Below, in pieces: positions 37,960 to 47,278 of a DNA stretch of 64,000 bases. The stretch is from positions 28,837 through 92,836 of the forward strand of contig JAHYJM010000001.1 in the NCBI GenBank assembly GCA_019428945.1, in the 5' to 3' direction. Both the position numbers and the translations under genes were made by a program. Each line of letters begins with the position of its first letter. Positions within the stretch are counted from its first letter, which is position 1. The DNA is from Bacillota bacterium (GTDB lineage Bacteria > Bacillota > Dethiobacteria > DTU022). The notes below the pieces were generated by a model. It worked only from the letters and a program-made list of their open reading frames with translations. It was not told the DNA's origin and did not search any database.

Positions 37960-38215
37960 TAAAAAAACTTTCGTACAAGAGACGAAAGTTAATTTCCGTG
38001 GTACCACTCTTCTTGGCGGCATAACTTCTACCACCCACTCTTTAAGATAACGGAAGTCTCCGGCCAGGCCTAATTTCGCTCATTGAGAACTGATTTCGGT
38101 TGGCGGCTTACGGAGGAGTTCATTGACATCTTAATTACCGCTTTTCACTCTGCAGCGGCTCTCTGCTAATTAACCTGTCGATTACTGGTTCCGATCATTG
38201 CCTTTATTTTATTGA
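37960..38215 (-). promoter_or_regulatory. T-box leader (probable Leu, CUC specifier) upstream of leuA
   Basis: Minus strand AAGAGTGGTACCACGG antiterminator T-box, terminator AACTTTCGT-CTCTTGT-ACGAAAGTT-TTTTTAT, stem I with ..AATGAACTCC.. candidate specifier. Confidence 0.9.
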
Positions 38216-38384
38216 CTTGAATGATAGATTACCTAATTTTTTTTACTTTGTCAAGCTGATTATTTTACGGAACTGAATAAGATACCGAAAATGCTTGACA
38301 AGATTATAATAATCATTCAGAATATAGATATATTTCAATAACATATTTTATATTCCGTTTATTTATATTTCGGTATTATATAAG

Positions 38385-39437
38385 GTGATGTGGATGTCTG
38401 TTGTCAAAAGGATCCCCGAGCCGCTTAACAACTACGAACAGTTAGCCCTTCTCAAGCAGCCCAACCCAAGGGCACCTACCGGGCTGAGAAACCTCTGTAT
38501 TATCAGCCTAATGCTTAAAACAGGAATGCGTGTCAGCGAAATCATCAATTTGCAGGTAAATGATATTGACTGGGATAAATGTAAAATCCACATTCGGGAA
38601 AGCGGTGCTGCCCGTAAACGAACATTATGGCTGGATCGAGCTGAAATTATGCTTCTTAAAAGCTGGCAAAGTATAAACCCTGCAAAGGGGCCTATTTTTT
38701 TTACAACGCTCGACGGTTCCATGTTAAAAGATCGGTATATCCGGGAAATGGTTAAGCGTCTGGCCCGTAAAGCAGGAATTGCAAAAGACGTTTATCCTCA
38801 CTTGCTTAGGTATACATTTGCAGTTGACTTCATACGTGAAACCAGGGATATAAAACTGCTGCAGGATGCTCTCGGACACAGGGAAATCTCGGCTACGCAA
38901 ATATATACCAGGCTTCTGTTTGACAGTAAAGATATTCCTGATATTACCAGTGAAACTGCAACCAGAAGTGGTATGCCGGCATCTGATGAAGATCAGAAGC
39001 AAATTAACTTTAATGAATTCCATGATGATAAAAAGATCCCAAATCAGGATACAATCCGGGGTGTAATTTCTAAGAACGTCGATAAGAGTCACTCGGAAAA
39101 AAGGGCAATTTTAACCGGTGAAGCTAAGGAAAACATTGCTGTAGAAGAAAGGCTTCCTATGAACAACAGCAACGGGTATACCTATGGTATTAACCGGCCG
39201 GACAAAACGCAGCAGAAGCCGTCTGAGAGGCTTCACGATAGAATGGAAGGCAAACAGACAGACGAAGCTTTGAAACCAACTATAGCAGTAGTGTCTGAAG
39301 AAACAACTGATGATCGAAAAAAAATCCCGGCAATCAAATGCAGTAATTGCAGTTTTATTCTGCATTACCAGGGCGACTGTCCACAGTGCGGTGCATCATT
39401 TAACGAAATAATGAGGCATTGGGGGAAAATTATATGA
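38385..39437 (+). CDS. Tyrosine recombinase catalytic domain with C-terminal zinc-ribbon extension
   Basis: TGMRVSEIINLQVNDID (Arg I), HLLRYTFAVDF (HxxR), LGHREISATQIYTRL (Tyr); C-terminal CSNCSFILHYQGDCPQCG. Confidence 0.85.
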   Translation: MMWMSVVKRIPEPLNNYEQLALLKQPNPRAPTGLRNLCIISLMLKTGMRVSEIINLQVNDIDWDKCKIHIRESGAARKRTLWLDRAEIMLLKSWQSINPAKGPIFFTTLDGSMLKDRYIREMVKRLARKAGIAKDVYPHLLRYTFAVDFIRETRDIKLLQDALGHREISATQIYTRLLFDSKDIPDITSETATRSGMPASDEDQKQINFNEFHDDKKIPNQDTIRGVISKNVDKSHSEKRAILTGEAKENIAVEERLPMNNSNGYTYGINRPDKTQQKPSERLHDRMEGKQTDEALKPTIAVVSEETTDDRKKIPAIKCSNCSFILHYQGDCPQCGASFNEIMRHWGKII

Positions 39438-39706
39438 GGGAGGTGTGCGTCGCCTGTAATTTCACCTTCCTTTTAATCCTGATTTAACTTCCGATAATAC
39501 ATCTTATGTTAACTAGCTGGTTTTTTTATTCTTTTTTCCAGGGTATTTCAGTTAAACCTCCCTCCATGTTTTAACTTTTAAGCCACTCTGCTATAATATC
39601 AGTTAAAGGTTCAGCAGTTGCGTAATTATTACTTTTACACTTGAAGTACAATTAAAGTAGATTTAATTTAACAATACAGCCTGTATAACTCATTCAACGT
39701 GAAAGT

Positions 39707-39741
39707 AGTGGGACAAATGGACCTGTCCCCTTTGTCCCACT
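39707..39741. repeat. GTGGGACAAA palindrome (REP-like intergenic element)
   Basis: AGTGGGACAAA (39707-39717) - 13 nt containing CCTGTCCCC - TTTGTCCCACT (39731-39741), perfect 11-bp stem. Confidence 0.6.
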
Positions 39742-39771
39742 GGTTATTTCGGAGGATATCTAATCAATATA

Positions 39772-40698
39772 ATGAAGAATACTAACAGAACGAAACTAAC
39801 CTACCTTCTCTCTTATCTGCTTATACTGTTCATTGCCCTGATGCTGATCGCCTGCTCAGAGTCGGTATTTCAAAATGAAATTGGATTAGATGATCAGATT
39901 ATTGATTCTGACGGAAATGATCCAAACCAGCCTGAAATTGAAGAATCCGGCCATAATAACAGATCAACCGGTGAAAATGGCTCAGCTGAACCTGAACCTG
40001 TACGAGACCTCCCAGTTATTGGTATTTACAGCGGGGCAGGCAGTTGGGATGTAAATGTAGAAGCATTTAAAAGATTTTTCGATCATTATGGCTACCAGTG
40101 GGCCGAATTTGACGAAAATGATGCCATAGATATGGATCTCACGGCGAATTTCGATTTACTCTGGTTTCCAGGCGGCTTTGCTGCTGAATATAAGAATTAT
40201 ATTTCAAGCCATGATAATATTCGCGATTTCATAGAAAATGGCGGGATGTTTGCCGGTAGCTGTGCAGGAGCTTATTACGCCTCTGACATTCTGCGCTGGC
40301 TCAATGAAGATCACGAATACCCCCTGAAACTCTTCGAAGGTAAGGCAGCAGGCCCACTGACCGGACAAATAGCCTGGGGAGAAGTTGCAAATTTTATTCT
40401 TCTTGATAATATCCCTGCTAATGCAGATTTTGAACCTCAATTACCGGTTTACTATTTTGACGGCCCTTATTTTTCCCCATATAATGATCAAACTATAACT
40501 GTTCTTGCCCGTTATGAAGTAAATAATGAACCTGCTGTAATTGCCGGGCGTTTTGGCGAAGGTTCATATCTCCTATTCGGCCCCCACCCTGAACTGGGCG
40601 GCTACAGTTCATCATCACCGGATTTTAACTTAGATGGCGGAGAGGGCGCGCAGTGGCCCTGGCTTAATTCAGTTCTGACCTGGTTTTACATGTGGTAG
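39772..40698 (+). CDS. Lipoprotein with class I glutamine amidotransferase/BPL_N-like domain
   Basis: Lipobox LMLIAC; VIGIYSGAGSWDVNVEAFKRFFDHYG; LLWFPGGFAAEY; GMFAGSCAGAYYAS. Confidence 0.78.
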   Translation: MKNTNRTKLTYLLSYLLILFIALMLIACSESVFQNEIGLDDQIIDSDGNDPNQPEIEESGHNNRSTGENGSAEPEPVRDLPVIGIYSGAGSWDVNVEAFKRFFDHYGYQWAEFDENDAIDMDLTANFDLLWFPGGFAAEYKNYISSHDNIRDFIENGGMFAGSCAGAYYASDILRWLNEDHEYPLKLFEGKAAGPLTGQIAWGEVANFILLDNIPANADFEPQLPVYYFDGPYFSPYNDQTITVLARYEVNNEPAVIAGRFGEGSYLLFGPHPELGGYSSSSPDFNLDGGEGAQWPWLNSVLTWFYMW

Positions 40699-40766
40699 AT
40701 AATTAAACCTGATATGATATAATTGAGCCAGTGATAAATCCATTATCGGGGATGGTGGTTTTTTTT

Positions 40767-42083
40767 ATGCGTCGCATCTACTTTATCGGTATATTTTTAA
40801 TTCTGGTTATAATATCTTTCTTTATCGGCACCAGGGCGGGAGAAATTTTTTCACCTGATGCCCTGATAAATAGCGGTTCTGAAACAGAAAGCGTTTCTGA
40901 GCCTGACCAGGAGCCTGAACCTGAAGCTGAAGAGCCGGAAGCTGATCTTCGAACAGTAAATTTAATTGCCGTGGGCAATATATTCCCCCATGTTCCAAAT
41001 ATCGAACAGGCCCATCTGGGTGATGGCCGTTATGATTTCAGCCCTACATTTGAGATTATTGCGCCGATTCTGCAAAAGGCGGATCTGGCTGTTGCCGACC
41101 TGGAGACATCCCAGGCGGGCCCTGATATTACTTTCTGGGGTTACAGCGGTTATACCGGATACCCTCTTTTTAATTCGCCACAGGAGCTTTCAGTTGCCCT
41201 CAGAGATGCCGGTATTAGCCTGATGACTCTCGGGAATAACCATGCGCTTGATCGCGGTTACGAAGGCCTGCTTGCCAGTCTCGATCATATCCGCAGCCTC
41301 GGTATTAAAACCTTTGGCGCTTATAAAAGCCAGGATGAACGCGACAAACCATTAATTATAGAATCTGATGGTATAAAAATTGCTTTTATCGGTTATACAT
41401 TTAGCACAAACGGTATATCAATACCTGAAGGACATGAATATTGCATAAATTTTGCTCCCGGTTTCAGCGATATAGCCCCTGTAATTGAAGACATTAATAC
41501 TGCAAAACAGGCTGGAGCTGATTTAATTGCGGTTTTCCCTCACTGGGGTGAAAATGAGTATGCCCAGGAACCTTATCCTCAGTACTACCGGGAAGTAGCA
41601 GCAGAATTGGCTGCAGCAGGAGCAGATTTAATAATTGGCGGTCATCCGAAGTATGTGCAACCGATAGAATGGTTTTTTAATCATAAACCAGACGGCACAG
41701 AAAGAGCCACGCTGGCTATCTATTCGCAGGGAACATTTCTCTCAAACCAACACTACCCTGCAAATATATCGCCACTGGTTGAATACCACCTGCTGCTGGA
41801 TCTCGATTTAAGCAAAAATATGGATACCGGTGAAGCCTGGATCAGCCGGGCAGATTATGAAATCACCTGGATTCACAGGGAATGGCGGCACAGAATACTG
41901 CCTCTCTCAGAAGTTTTCAACGGATTGCCTCAGGATTACAACTTGAGTGAATCAAAGGTCGAAGATCTTAAAGCTATGTATCAGCGCAACATTGAGGCCG
42001 CAGAGGCATACGGTCATGCAGAAGGCAAACTTAAAGCCCTTACGATATCTGATCAGCTTTTTGAAAAAGCTTATAGTGAATAA
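40767..42083 (+). CDS. CapA-family poly-gamma-glutamate synthesis-like metallophosphoesterase
   Basis: VNLIAVGNIFPH; ADLAVADLETSQ; LMTLGNNHALDRGYEGL; VFPHWGENEYAQEPYPQYYREVA; LIIGGHPKYVQPIEWF. Confidence 0.87.
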   Translation: MRRIYFIGIFLILVIISFFIGTRAGEIFSPDALINSGSETESVSEPDQEPEPEAEEPEADLRTVNLIAVGNIFPHVPNIEQAHLGDGRYDFSPTFEIIAPILQKADLAVADLETSQAGPDITFWGYSGYTGYPLFNSPQELSVALRDAGISLMTLGNNHALDRGYEGLLASLDHIRSLGIKTFGAYKSQDERDKPLIIESDGIKIAFIGYTFSTNGISIPEGHEYCINFAPGFSDIAPVIEDINTAKQAGADLIAVFPHWGENEYAQEPYPQYYREVAAELAAAGADLIIGGHPKYVQPIEWFFNHKPDGTERATLAIYSQGTFLSNQHYPANISPLVEYHLLLDLDLSKNMDTGEAWISRADYEITWIHREWRHRILPLSEVFNGLPQDYNLSESKVEDLKAMYQRNIEAAEAYGHAEGKLKALTISDQLFEKAYSE

Positions 42084-42108
42084 TATTTTAAACTGGGGGT
42101 AATATTCA

Positions 42109-43326
42109 TTGAAAATAGGTGTATTTACCGATAGTTTCAGACCTTACACAAGCGGTGTGGTCAGATCTATTGAACTATTCTCACGTGAATTTACAGCACA
42201 TGGCCATGAGGTTTATATTTTCGGGCCCGATTACCCACTTCTCCACCCTCCGAAAGAAGAAGGAGTATTCCGCTTTATATCACTTCCCGCCCCAACTATG
42301 CCGGAATTCTCCCTGCCCATCCCCATCTCCGTTCAGCTGGGGCCTACTATCAAACGGATTGGGCTTGAAATTATTCATGTCCACTCCCCTTTCCTGCTTG
42401 GAAGCCTGGGAGCCAGGGCAGCAAGACGTCACAGACTTCCCCTGATATTTACTTTTCACACACTCTATGATCAATATGTCCATTACTTTCCCTTTGCTGA
42501 GGAAGCATCCCGACAGGTGGTTCAGGCTATTGGCCGTGATTTCTGTAATCGATGCAACATGGTTGTTGCTCCCTCTCAGCTTGTTGTAAATTACCTGAGA
42601 AGAATTGGGGTTAAAGCACCCATAGAAAATATTCCTACCGGTGTCGATCTTGAGGAATTCAGGAACCTTGATAAAAATTGGCTAAGGGATAATTACGGTA
42701 TTAAGGATAAAGAAAAGGTCCTTCTATTTGTGGGCAGACTTGGCAAAGAAAAGAATGTGACTTTCTTGCTTAAGTCTTTTGAGATGATCTTAAACAGACA
42801 TCCCGACACAAAGCTGGTCATGGTCGGAGCGGGGCCACAGGATAAATACCTTGAGAAAATGTGTAAAGAAGCAGGTATCAGGGATAAGGTGATATTTACA
42901 GGTGTACTGCCCCGTAATTTGATCGTTCACTGCTACGCAAGTTCAGACCTTTTTGTGTTTCCTTCAGTTACTGAAACGCAGGGACTTGTTATAGGTGAAG
43001 CAAAGGCAACCGGACTGCCTGTAGTAGCTGTGAGAGCTTTCGGTCCGGCAGAGATGGTTAAACATGGTGAAGACGGGCTATTAACCGACCCATCCCTCCC
43101 CGCTTTTACAAACGCCATCCTCGAACTACTTGAAGACAGCAAAATGCACAAAATGATGAGCAGACAGGCTTTGAAAAATGTTCGTGAAATATCCTCGGTC
43201 AAATGTGCCGATAAAATGCTCTCTATTTACAAAAAGTTGATTGAAGAAAATGCTGCAGCGCCCCGTAAGCGAAAACCTTACAAAATAAGTGTTTTTAAGC
43301 AGCGAAGCAAAAAAATATACAATTAA
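42109..43326 (+). CDS. Glycosyltransferase family 4 (diacylglycerol glucosyltransferase-like)
   Basis: MKIGVFTDSFRPYTSGVVRSIELFSREF; FTFHTLYDQYVHYFP; LFVGRLGKEKNV; FVFPSVTETQGLVIGEAKATGLPVVA. Confidence 0.9.
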   Translation: MKIGVFTDSFRPYTSGVVRSIELFSREFTAHGHEVYIFGPDYPLLHPPKEEGVFRFISLPAPTMPEFSLPIPISVQLGPTIKRIGLEIIHVHSPFLLGSLGARAARRHRLPLIFTFHTLYDQYVHYFPFAEEASRQVVQAIGRDFCNRCNMVVAPSQLVVNYLRRIGVKAPIENIPTGVDLEEFRNLDKNWLRDNYGIKDKEKVLLFVGRLGKEKNVTFLLKSFEMILNRHPDTKLVMVGAGPQDKYLEKMCKEAGIRDKVIFTGVLPRNLIVHCYASSDLFVFPSVTETQGLVIGEAKATGLPVVAVRAFGPAEMVKHGEDGLLTDPSLPAFTNAILELLEDSKMHKMMSRQALKNVREISSVKCADKMLSIYKKLIEENAAAPRKRKPYKISVFKQRSKKIYN

Positions 43327-43391
43327 CCAAAAGATCAATGCGATCCAAAATTTATTTTTATATTGTTAACCGATAGTAAAATGTTAAGATC

Positions 43392-43499
43392 TTACTTATG
43401 ATCTTTTTCTTTGTTCTTTTTGTCGTAGCCGCTTTTAACAAAAAAGACAAGTAAAAAAAATACGCCGATCAGAATTATCCCTGTTATCAATTGCTGCAT
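43392..43499 (-). CDS. Candidate 35-aa single-TM small protein (MQQLITGIILIGVFFLLVFFVKSGYDKKNKEKDHK)
   Basis: ATG preceded by AGGGAG on the minus strand, one hydrophobic helix then Lys-rich tail; not in the supplied ORF track (too short). Confidence 0.45.
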   Translation of the reverse strand: MQQLITGIILIGVFFLLVFFVKSGYDKKNKEKDHK

Positions 43500-43559
43500 G
43501 TAATTTCCACTCCCTTAGGTTTAGAGCCCTCTGTTGAGAACAGAGAGCTCATATTATCA

Positions 43560-43633
43560 TGGCTGCGGGACTAGGGATCGAACCTAGGCTTGATGATCCA
43601 GAGTCATCCGTGCTACCGCTACACCATCCCGCA
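43560..43633 (-). tRNA. tRNA-Gln (anticodon CTG)
   Basis: Minus strand TGCGGGA/TCCCGCA acceptor, GATGA-CTCTGGA-TCATC anticodon arm, GGTTCGATCC T-arm, encoded CCA. Confidence 0.95.
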
Positions 43634-43718
43634 TCACCTAATACATTATACAAAAAGTGTTTATTCTAAGCAACCTTACTTCTTTTAAGCAGCGCCCGCT
43701 GAATCCGGTTTGGATATT

Positions 43719-45161
43719 TTATAATTCCTCAATATACTTTGCTGCTCTTTTAAGTCTCTCAACTGTTTTTTCACGGCCGAGCAGCTCCATAATTTCGAAA
43801 AGGCCCGGACCGCCCATGCGCCCTGTGATTGCCAGGCGTGTCGGTTGGATCAGACGCCCTGCTGATATTTCAAGATTTTCGCAGATAACATTAAATTTTT
43901 CTTCAGCCTCTGCTCTGCTGAATGTATTCATCAAATCCAATTCTCCGGCGGCATGAAGAAGCAGCTCTCTTACCCCTTCTTTCATGAAGGCTTTTTTTAC
44001 ACCTTTTTCCTCATATACAAATTGATCTTCATAAAAATATTCTGAAGCATCAGCTAGCTCTACAAGTGTTTTTGCCCGCTCCCGGACTGTTTTGATTACA
44101 TTTTTGTAATATAGAAATTCATCTCCGGCAGGCCTGTTCTGAAACAACTCTTTCCGGATAAAAAAAGGCAGGGCAGATTCTGCAAGTTTTTCAAGATCGT
44201 ATTCCCGGATATAATGGCTGTTCATCCAGGTTAACTTTACAGTATCATATATCGCAGCAGTTTTATTAACTTTTTGCAGAGAAAATACGCTAACTGACTC
44301 ATCTATCCCAAAGATTTCTTTGTCTCCACCAGGAGACCATCCCAACAGGGTCATGTAGTTAATCAGCGCTTCAGGCAGAAAACCTTCATCGCGGAATTCT
44401 TCTACTGAGGTAGCCCCATGTCTTTTACTCAACTTACTGCGATCAGGTGCAAGGATCATCGGGACATGAGCAAAGATCGGCATCTCGTAACCCATAGCCA
44501 GAGCGCATAACTGCTGACGAGGCGTATTGGACAGATGCTCTTCAGCCCTGATAATGTGTGTTATATTTAACTGCAGGTCATCGACAACACTGGCAAAATT
44601 ATAAGTAGGCAGTCCGTTTGATTTAATTATAATGAAATCATCGAGATCAGAGTTCTCAAAACTTACCTCCCCCCTAATCTCATCTTTAACAACGGTTGCT
44701 CCACTGTCTGGAACCTTCAACCTGATTACCGCTTTACGGCCTTCGCTTCGCAACTTATCTTCCGTTTCCGCACTCAGGTTTCTGCAGGTTCCGGGATATA
44801 AATATGCTTTATTTTCAGTGCGGGCAGCTTCCCTGCCTGCGGCAAGTTCGTCAACCGTGCAGTAACAGCGATAAGCCCTGCCTTCATTGAGCAGTCTTTC
44901 AGCTTCCCTGTTATACTCAGCCATCCTTTTAGACTGAAAATAAGGGCCTTCATCCCATTCAAGACCCAGCCACTTCATTGAAGCCATTAATTTATTGATA
45001 TAATCTTCTTTGGATCGTTCTAAATCTGTATCATCAATACGCAGAACAAAAGTACCGCCGACCCTGCGGACAAACAGATAATTGAAAAGCGCCGTCCTGG
45101 CTCCACCGATGTGCAGTTCTCCGGTCGGGCTTGGTGCAAATCGAACTCTTACATCTGACAC
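43719..45161 (-). CDS. gltX: Glutamyl-tRNA synthetase
   Basis: RFAPSPTGELHIGGARTALFNYLF; LSKRHGATSVEEF (KMSKS-type). Confidence 0.96.
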   Translation of the reverse strand: MSDVRVRFAPSPTGELHIGGARTALFNYLFVRRVGGTFVLRIDDTDLERSKEDYINKLMASMKWLGLEWDEGPYFQSKRMAEYNREAERLLNEGRAYRCYCTVDELAAGREAARTENKAYLYPGTCRNLSAETEDKLRSEGRKAVIRLKVPDSGATVVKDEIRGEVSFENSDLDDFIIIKSNGLPTYNFASVVDDLQLNITHIIRAEEHLSNTPRQQLCALAMGYEMPIFAHVPMILAPDRSKLSKRHGATSVEEFRDEGFLPEALINYMTLLGWSPGGDKEIFGIDESVSVFSLQKVNKTAAIYDTVKLTWMNSHYIREYDLEKLAESALPFFIRKELFQNRPAGDEFLYYKNVIKTVRERAKTLVELADASEYFYEDQFVYEEKGVKKAFMKEGVRELLLHAAGELDLMNTFSRAEAEEKFNVICENLEISAGRLIQPTRLAITGRMGGPGLFEIMELLGREKTVERLKRAAKYIEEL

Positions 45162-45190
45162 TTAAACACCCCGTTAATAAAATATAAATT

Positions 45191-46321
45191 TTAATTTAAA
45201 ATTGAAAGCAGTATACCCGCTGCAACAGCTGAGCCAATAACTCCTGCCACATTGGGGCCCATTGCATGCATCAGCAGGTAATTATTCGGATTTTCTTCTT
45301 TGCCAACTGTCTGCGATACCCTTGCGGCCATCGGTACAGCTGAAACACCGGCAGAACCGATTAGCGGATTAATCTTCCCTTTTGAGATAACATACAATAA
45401 CTTACCCATTAGTACACCTGCAGCAGTGCCAAAAGCAAAAGCGGTCAGCCCGAGCAGGATAATTTTGATTGTATCAGGGGTAAGGAAATAAGCTGCCGTC
45501 GCTTTAGCGCCAACTGTTAACCCGAGGAATATAACGACAATGTTGTTCAGTTCATTCTGAGCCCCTTTGCTCAGCCGTTCAGTAACACCACTTTCTCTTA
45601 AAAGGTTTCCGAACATCAGCATTCCGAGAAGTGGAAGCGCAGCTGGTAATAAGAGGCCTGTCAGGATTATAACTGCAACCGGGAAGATAATCTTTTCAAT
45701 TTTCGATACCGGCCTCAGCTGCTCCATTACAACGACCCGTTCTTTTTTGCTGGTTAAGAGGCGCATGATTGGAGGCTGAATAATCGGGACCAGCGCCATA
45801 TATGAATATGCAGCAATGGCAATTGATCCTAACAGTTCCGGCGCCAGTTGATTGGCTAAAAATATAGCTGTTGGTCCGTCGGCGCCGCCGATAATACCTA
45901 TAGCGCCTGACTGCTGGGCTGAAAAACCAAGAAAAAATGCACCTATGAAAGTTAAAAATATACCAAACTGCGCGGCTGCTCCGAGAAGCAGGGTTACGGG
46001 GTTGGCAATTAATGGACCGAAATCAGTCATTGCCCCTACCCCGAGAAAGATTAAGGGTGGATATATTCCTAATTCAAGACCCTTTGAAAGGTAGTAAAAC
46101 AAGCCTCCAAGCTCCTGGCCGACTTCAGGCTGCATCAGAGTACCAAGCGGCAGGTTAACCAGAAGTATTCCAAAACTAATCGGCACCAGTAACAGCGGCT
46201 CATATTTTTTGGCGATACCAAGATAGAGCAAAATACATGCTATCAAAATCATGATAGCTTCGTTTAATTGCATATTTACAAAACCAGTACCTTCTAAAAA
46301 CTCATATAGAAGGTCTAACAT
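45191..46321 (-). CDS. Sodium ion-translocating decarboxylase beta subunit (OadB/GcdB/MmdB family)
   Basis: [72 protein letters not shown]. Confidence 0.93.
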   Translation of the reverse strand: MLDLLYEFLEGTGFVNMQLNEAIMILIACILLYLGIAKKYEPLLLVPISFGILLVNLPLGTLMQPEVGQELGGLFYYLSKGLELGIYPPLIFLGVGAMTDFGPLIANPVTLLLGAAAQFGIFLTFIGAFFLGFSAQQSGAIGIIGGADGPTAIFLANQLAPELLGSIAIAAYSYMALVPIIQPPIMRLLTSKKERVVVMEQLRPVSKIEKIIFPVAVIILTGLLLPAALPLLGMLMFGNLLRESGVTERLSKGAQNELNNIVVIFLGLTVGAKATAAYFLTPDTIKIILLGLTAFAFGTAAGVLMGKLLYVISKGKINPLIGSAGVSAVPMAARVSQTVGKEENPNNYLLMHAMGPNVAGVIGSAVAAGILLSILN

Positions 46322-46364
46322 TGCGGATCAACCCCTTTCATAATCTGCGTAGATGCTCTCTTTG

Positions 46365-46769
46365 TTAGTTCAGGACGATTAAGGGGTCACCGCTGTTTAC
46401 GGTATCGCCTTTTTTAACCAGAACCTGGCCGACTGAACCGGCTTGAGGCGCAGTAAGCTCGTTTTCCATTTTCATTGCTTCTAAAACAAGCAGTACATCG
46501 CCTTCATTAACACTGTCGCCAACTGCCACTTTTACTTCCAAAACTGAGCCTGGCATAGGCGCATTTATACTTGCGCTGCCGCCGCTTGCCGCTGCAGATT
46601 TATTAGTATTCTCCTGTGGCGGTGAAGCTTTAGCCGGCGCAGAATTCGTCGCAGGAACAGCTGCCGGAGCTGCAGGTGTGTTTGTAACAACTGGTTGACT
46701 ATCCGGGGCTTCTTCTTCAACCTGGACTGAGTATGTTTGGCCATCTACAGTGACTTTAAATGTTTTCAT
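46365..46769 (-). CDS. Biotin carboxyl carrier protein of sodium-pump decarboxylase
   Basis: Ala/Pro-rich linker, VLLVLEAMKMENELTAPQAG biotinylation site. Confidence 0.93.
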   Translation of the reverse strand: MKTFKVTVDGQTYSVQVEEEAPDSQPVVTNTPAAPAAVPATNSAPAKASPPQENTNKSAAASGGSASINAPMPGSVLEVKVAVGDSVNEGDVLLVLEAMKMENELTAPQAGSVGQVLVKKGDTVNSGDPLIVLN

Positions 46770-47151
46770 GATGTTTTTTCCTCCTAATAGTTTCTAGTTC
46801 CATTCTGTTTTGCAGCAGAACTCTTCTTCCTGTTATTTGCCAATTGTCACCGGTCCTGCTTTCACTTGGTTTGACATTAAAACTTATTCTACCAGCCGAC
46901 GCAAGCAGATTGTTACCCTGCATGTATTGATAAACGGCGGCAATAATAGCAGCTGTAATCCTTTTATTATCGAAATCTTTGTTTACGGGAGCAGCTTCTG
47001 TAGTTGCCGCACCAGTCACATTTTTCCCCTTTTTTTCTCTTGTAAAAATCAAGTTAAATAAATGAAGTAAACCATACAATAATAAGAGCGTAAACATTAC
47101 AACAGCAAATCCGATCACCATTACCTGTATTGCAAATTCGATTTTTTCCAT
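46756..47151 (-). CDS. Sodium pump decarboxylase gamma subunit (OadG family)
   Basis: Single N-terminal TM (FAIQVMVIGFAVVMFTLLLLYGLLHLFNLIF), AAIIAAVYQYM; adjacent to beta/BCCP. Confidence 0.82.
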   Translation of the reverse strand: MEKIEFAIQVMVIGFAVVMFTLLLLYGLLHLFNLIFTREKKGKNVTGAATTEAAPVNKDFDNKRITAAIIAAVYQYMQGNNLLASAGRISFNVKPSESRTGDNWQITGRRVLLQNRMELETIRRKKHHENI

Positions 47152-47278
47152 ACAGCAGTTCACTCCTCCAAGAGTTACATATAGATGATTGTAGCATTTT
47201 ACAGGTGGCATGAAAAGAGCAGTATGCTCTGTAAGGTCAAATATATACTATTTAAATTCATTGTCAGCAAGGTTAATT

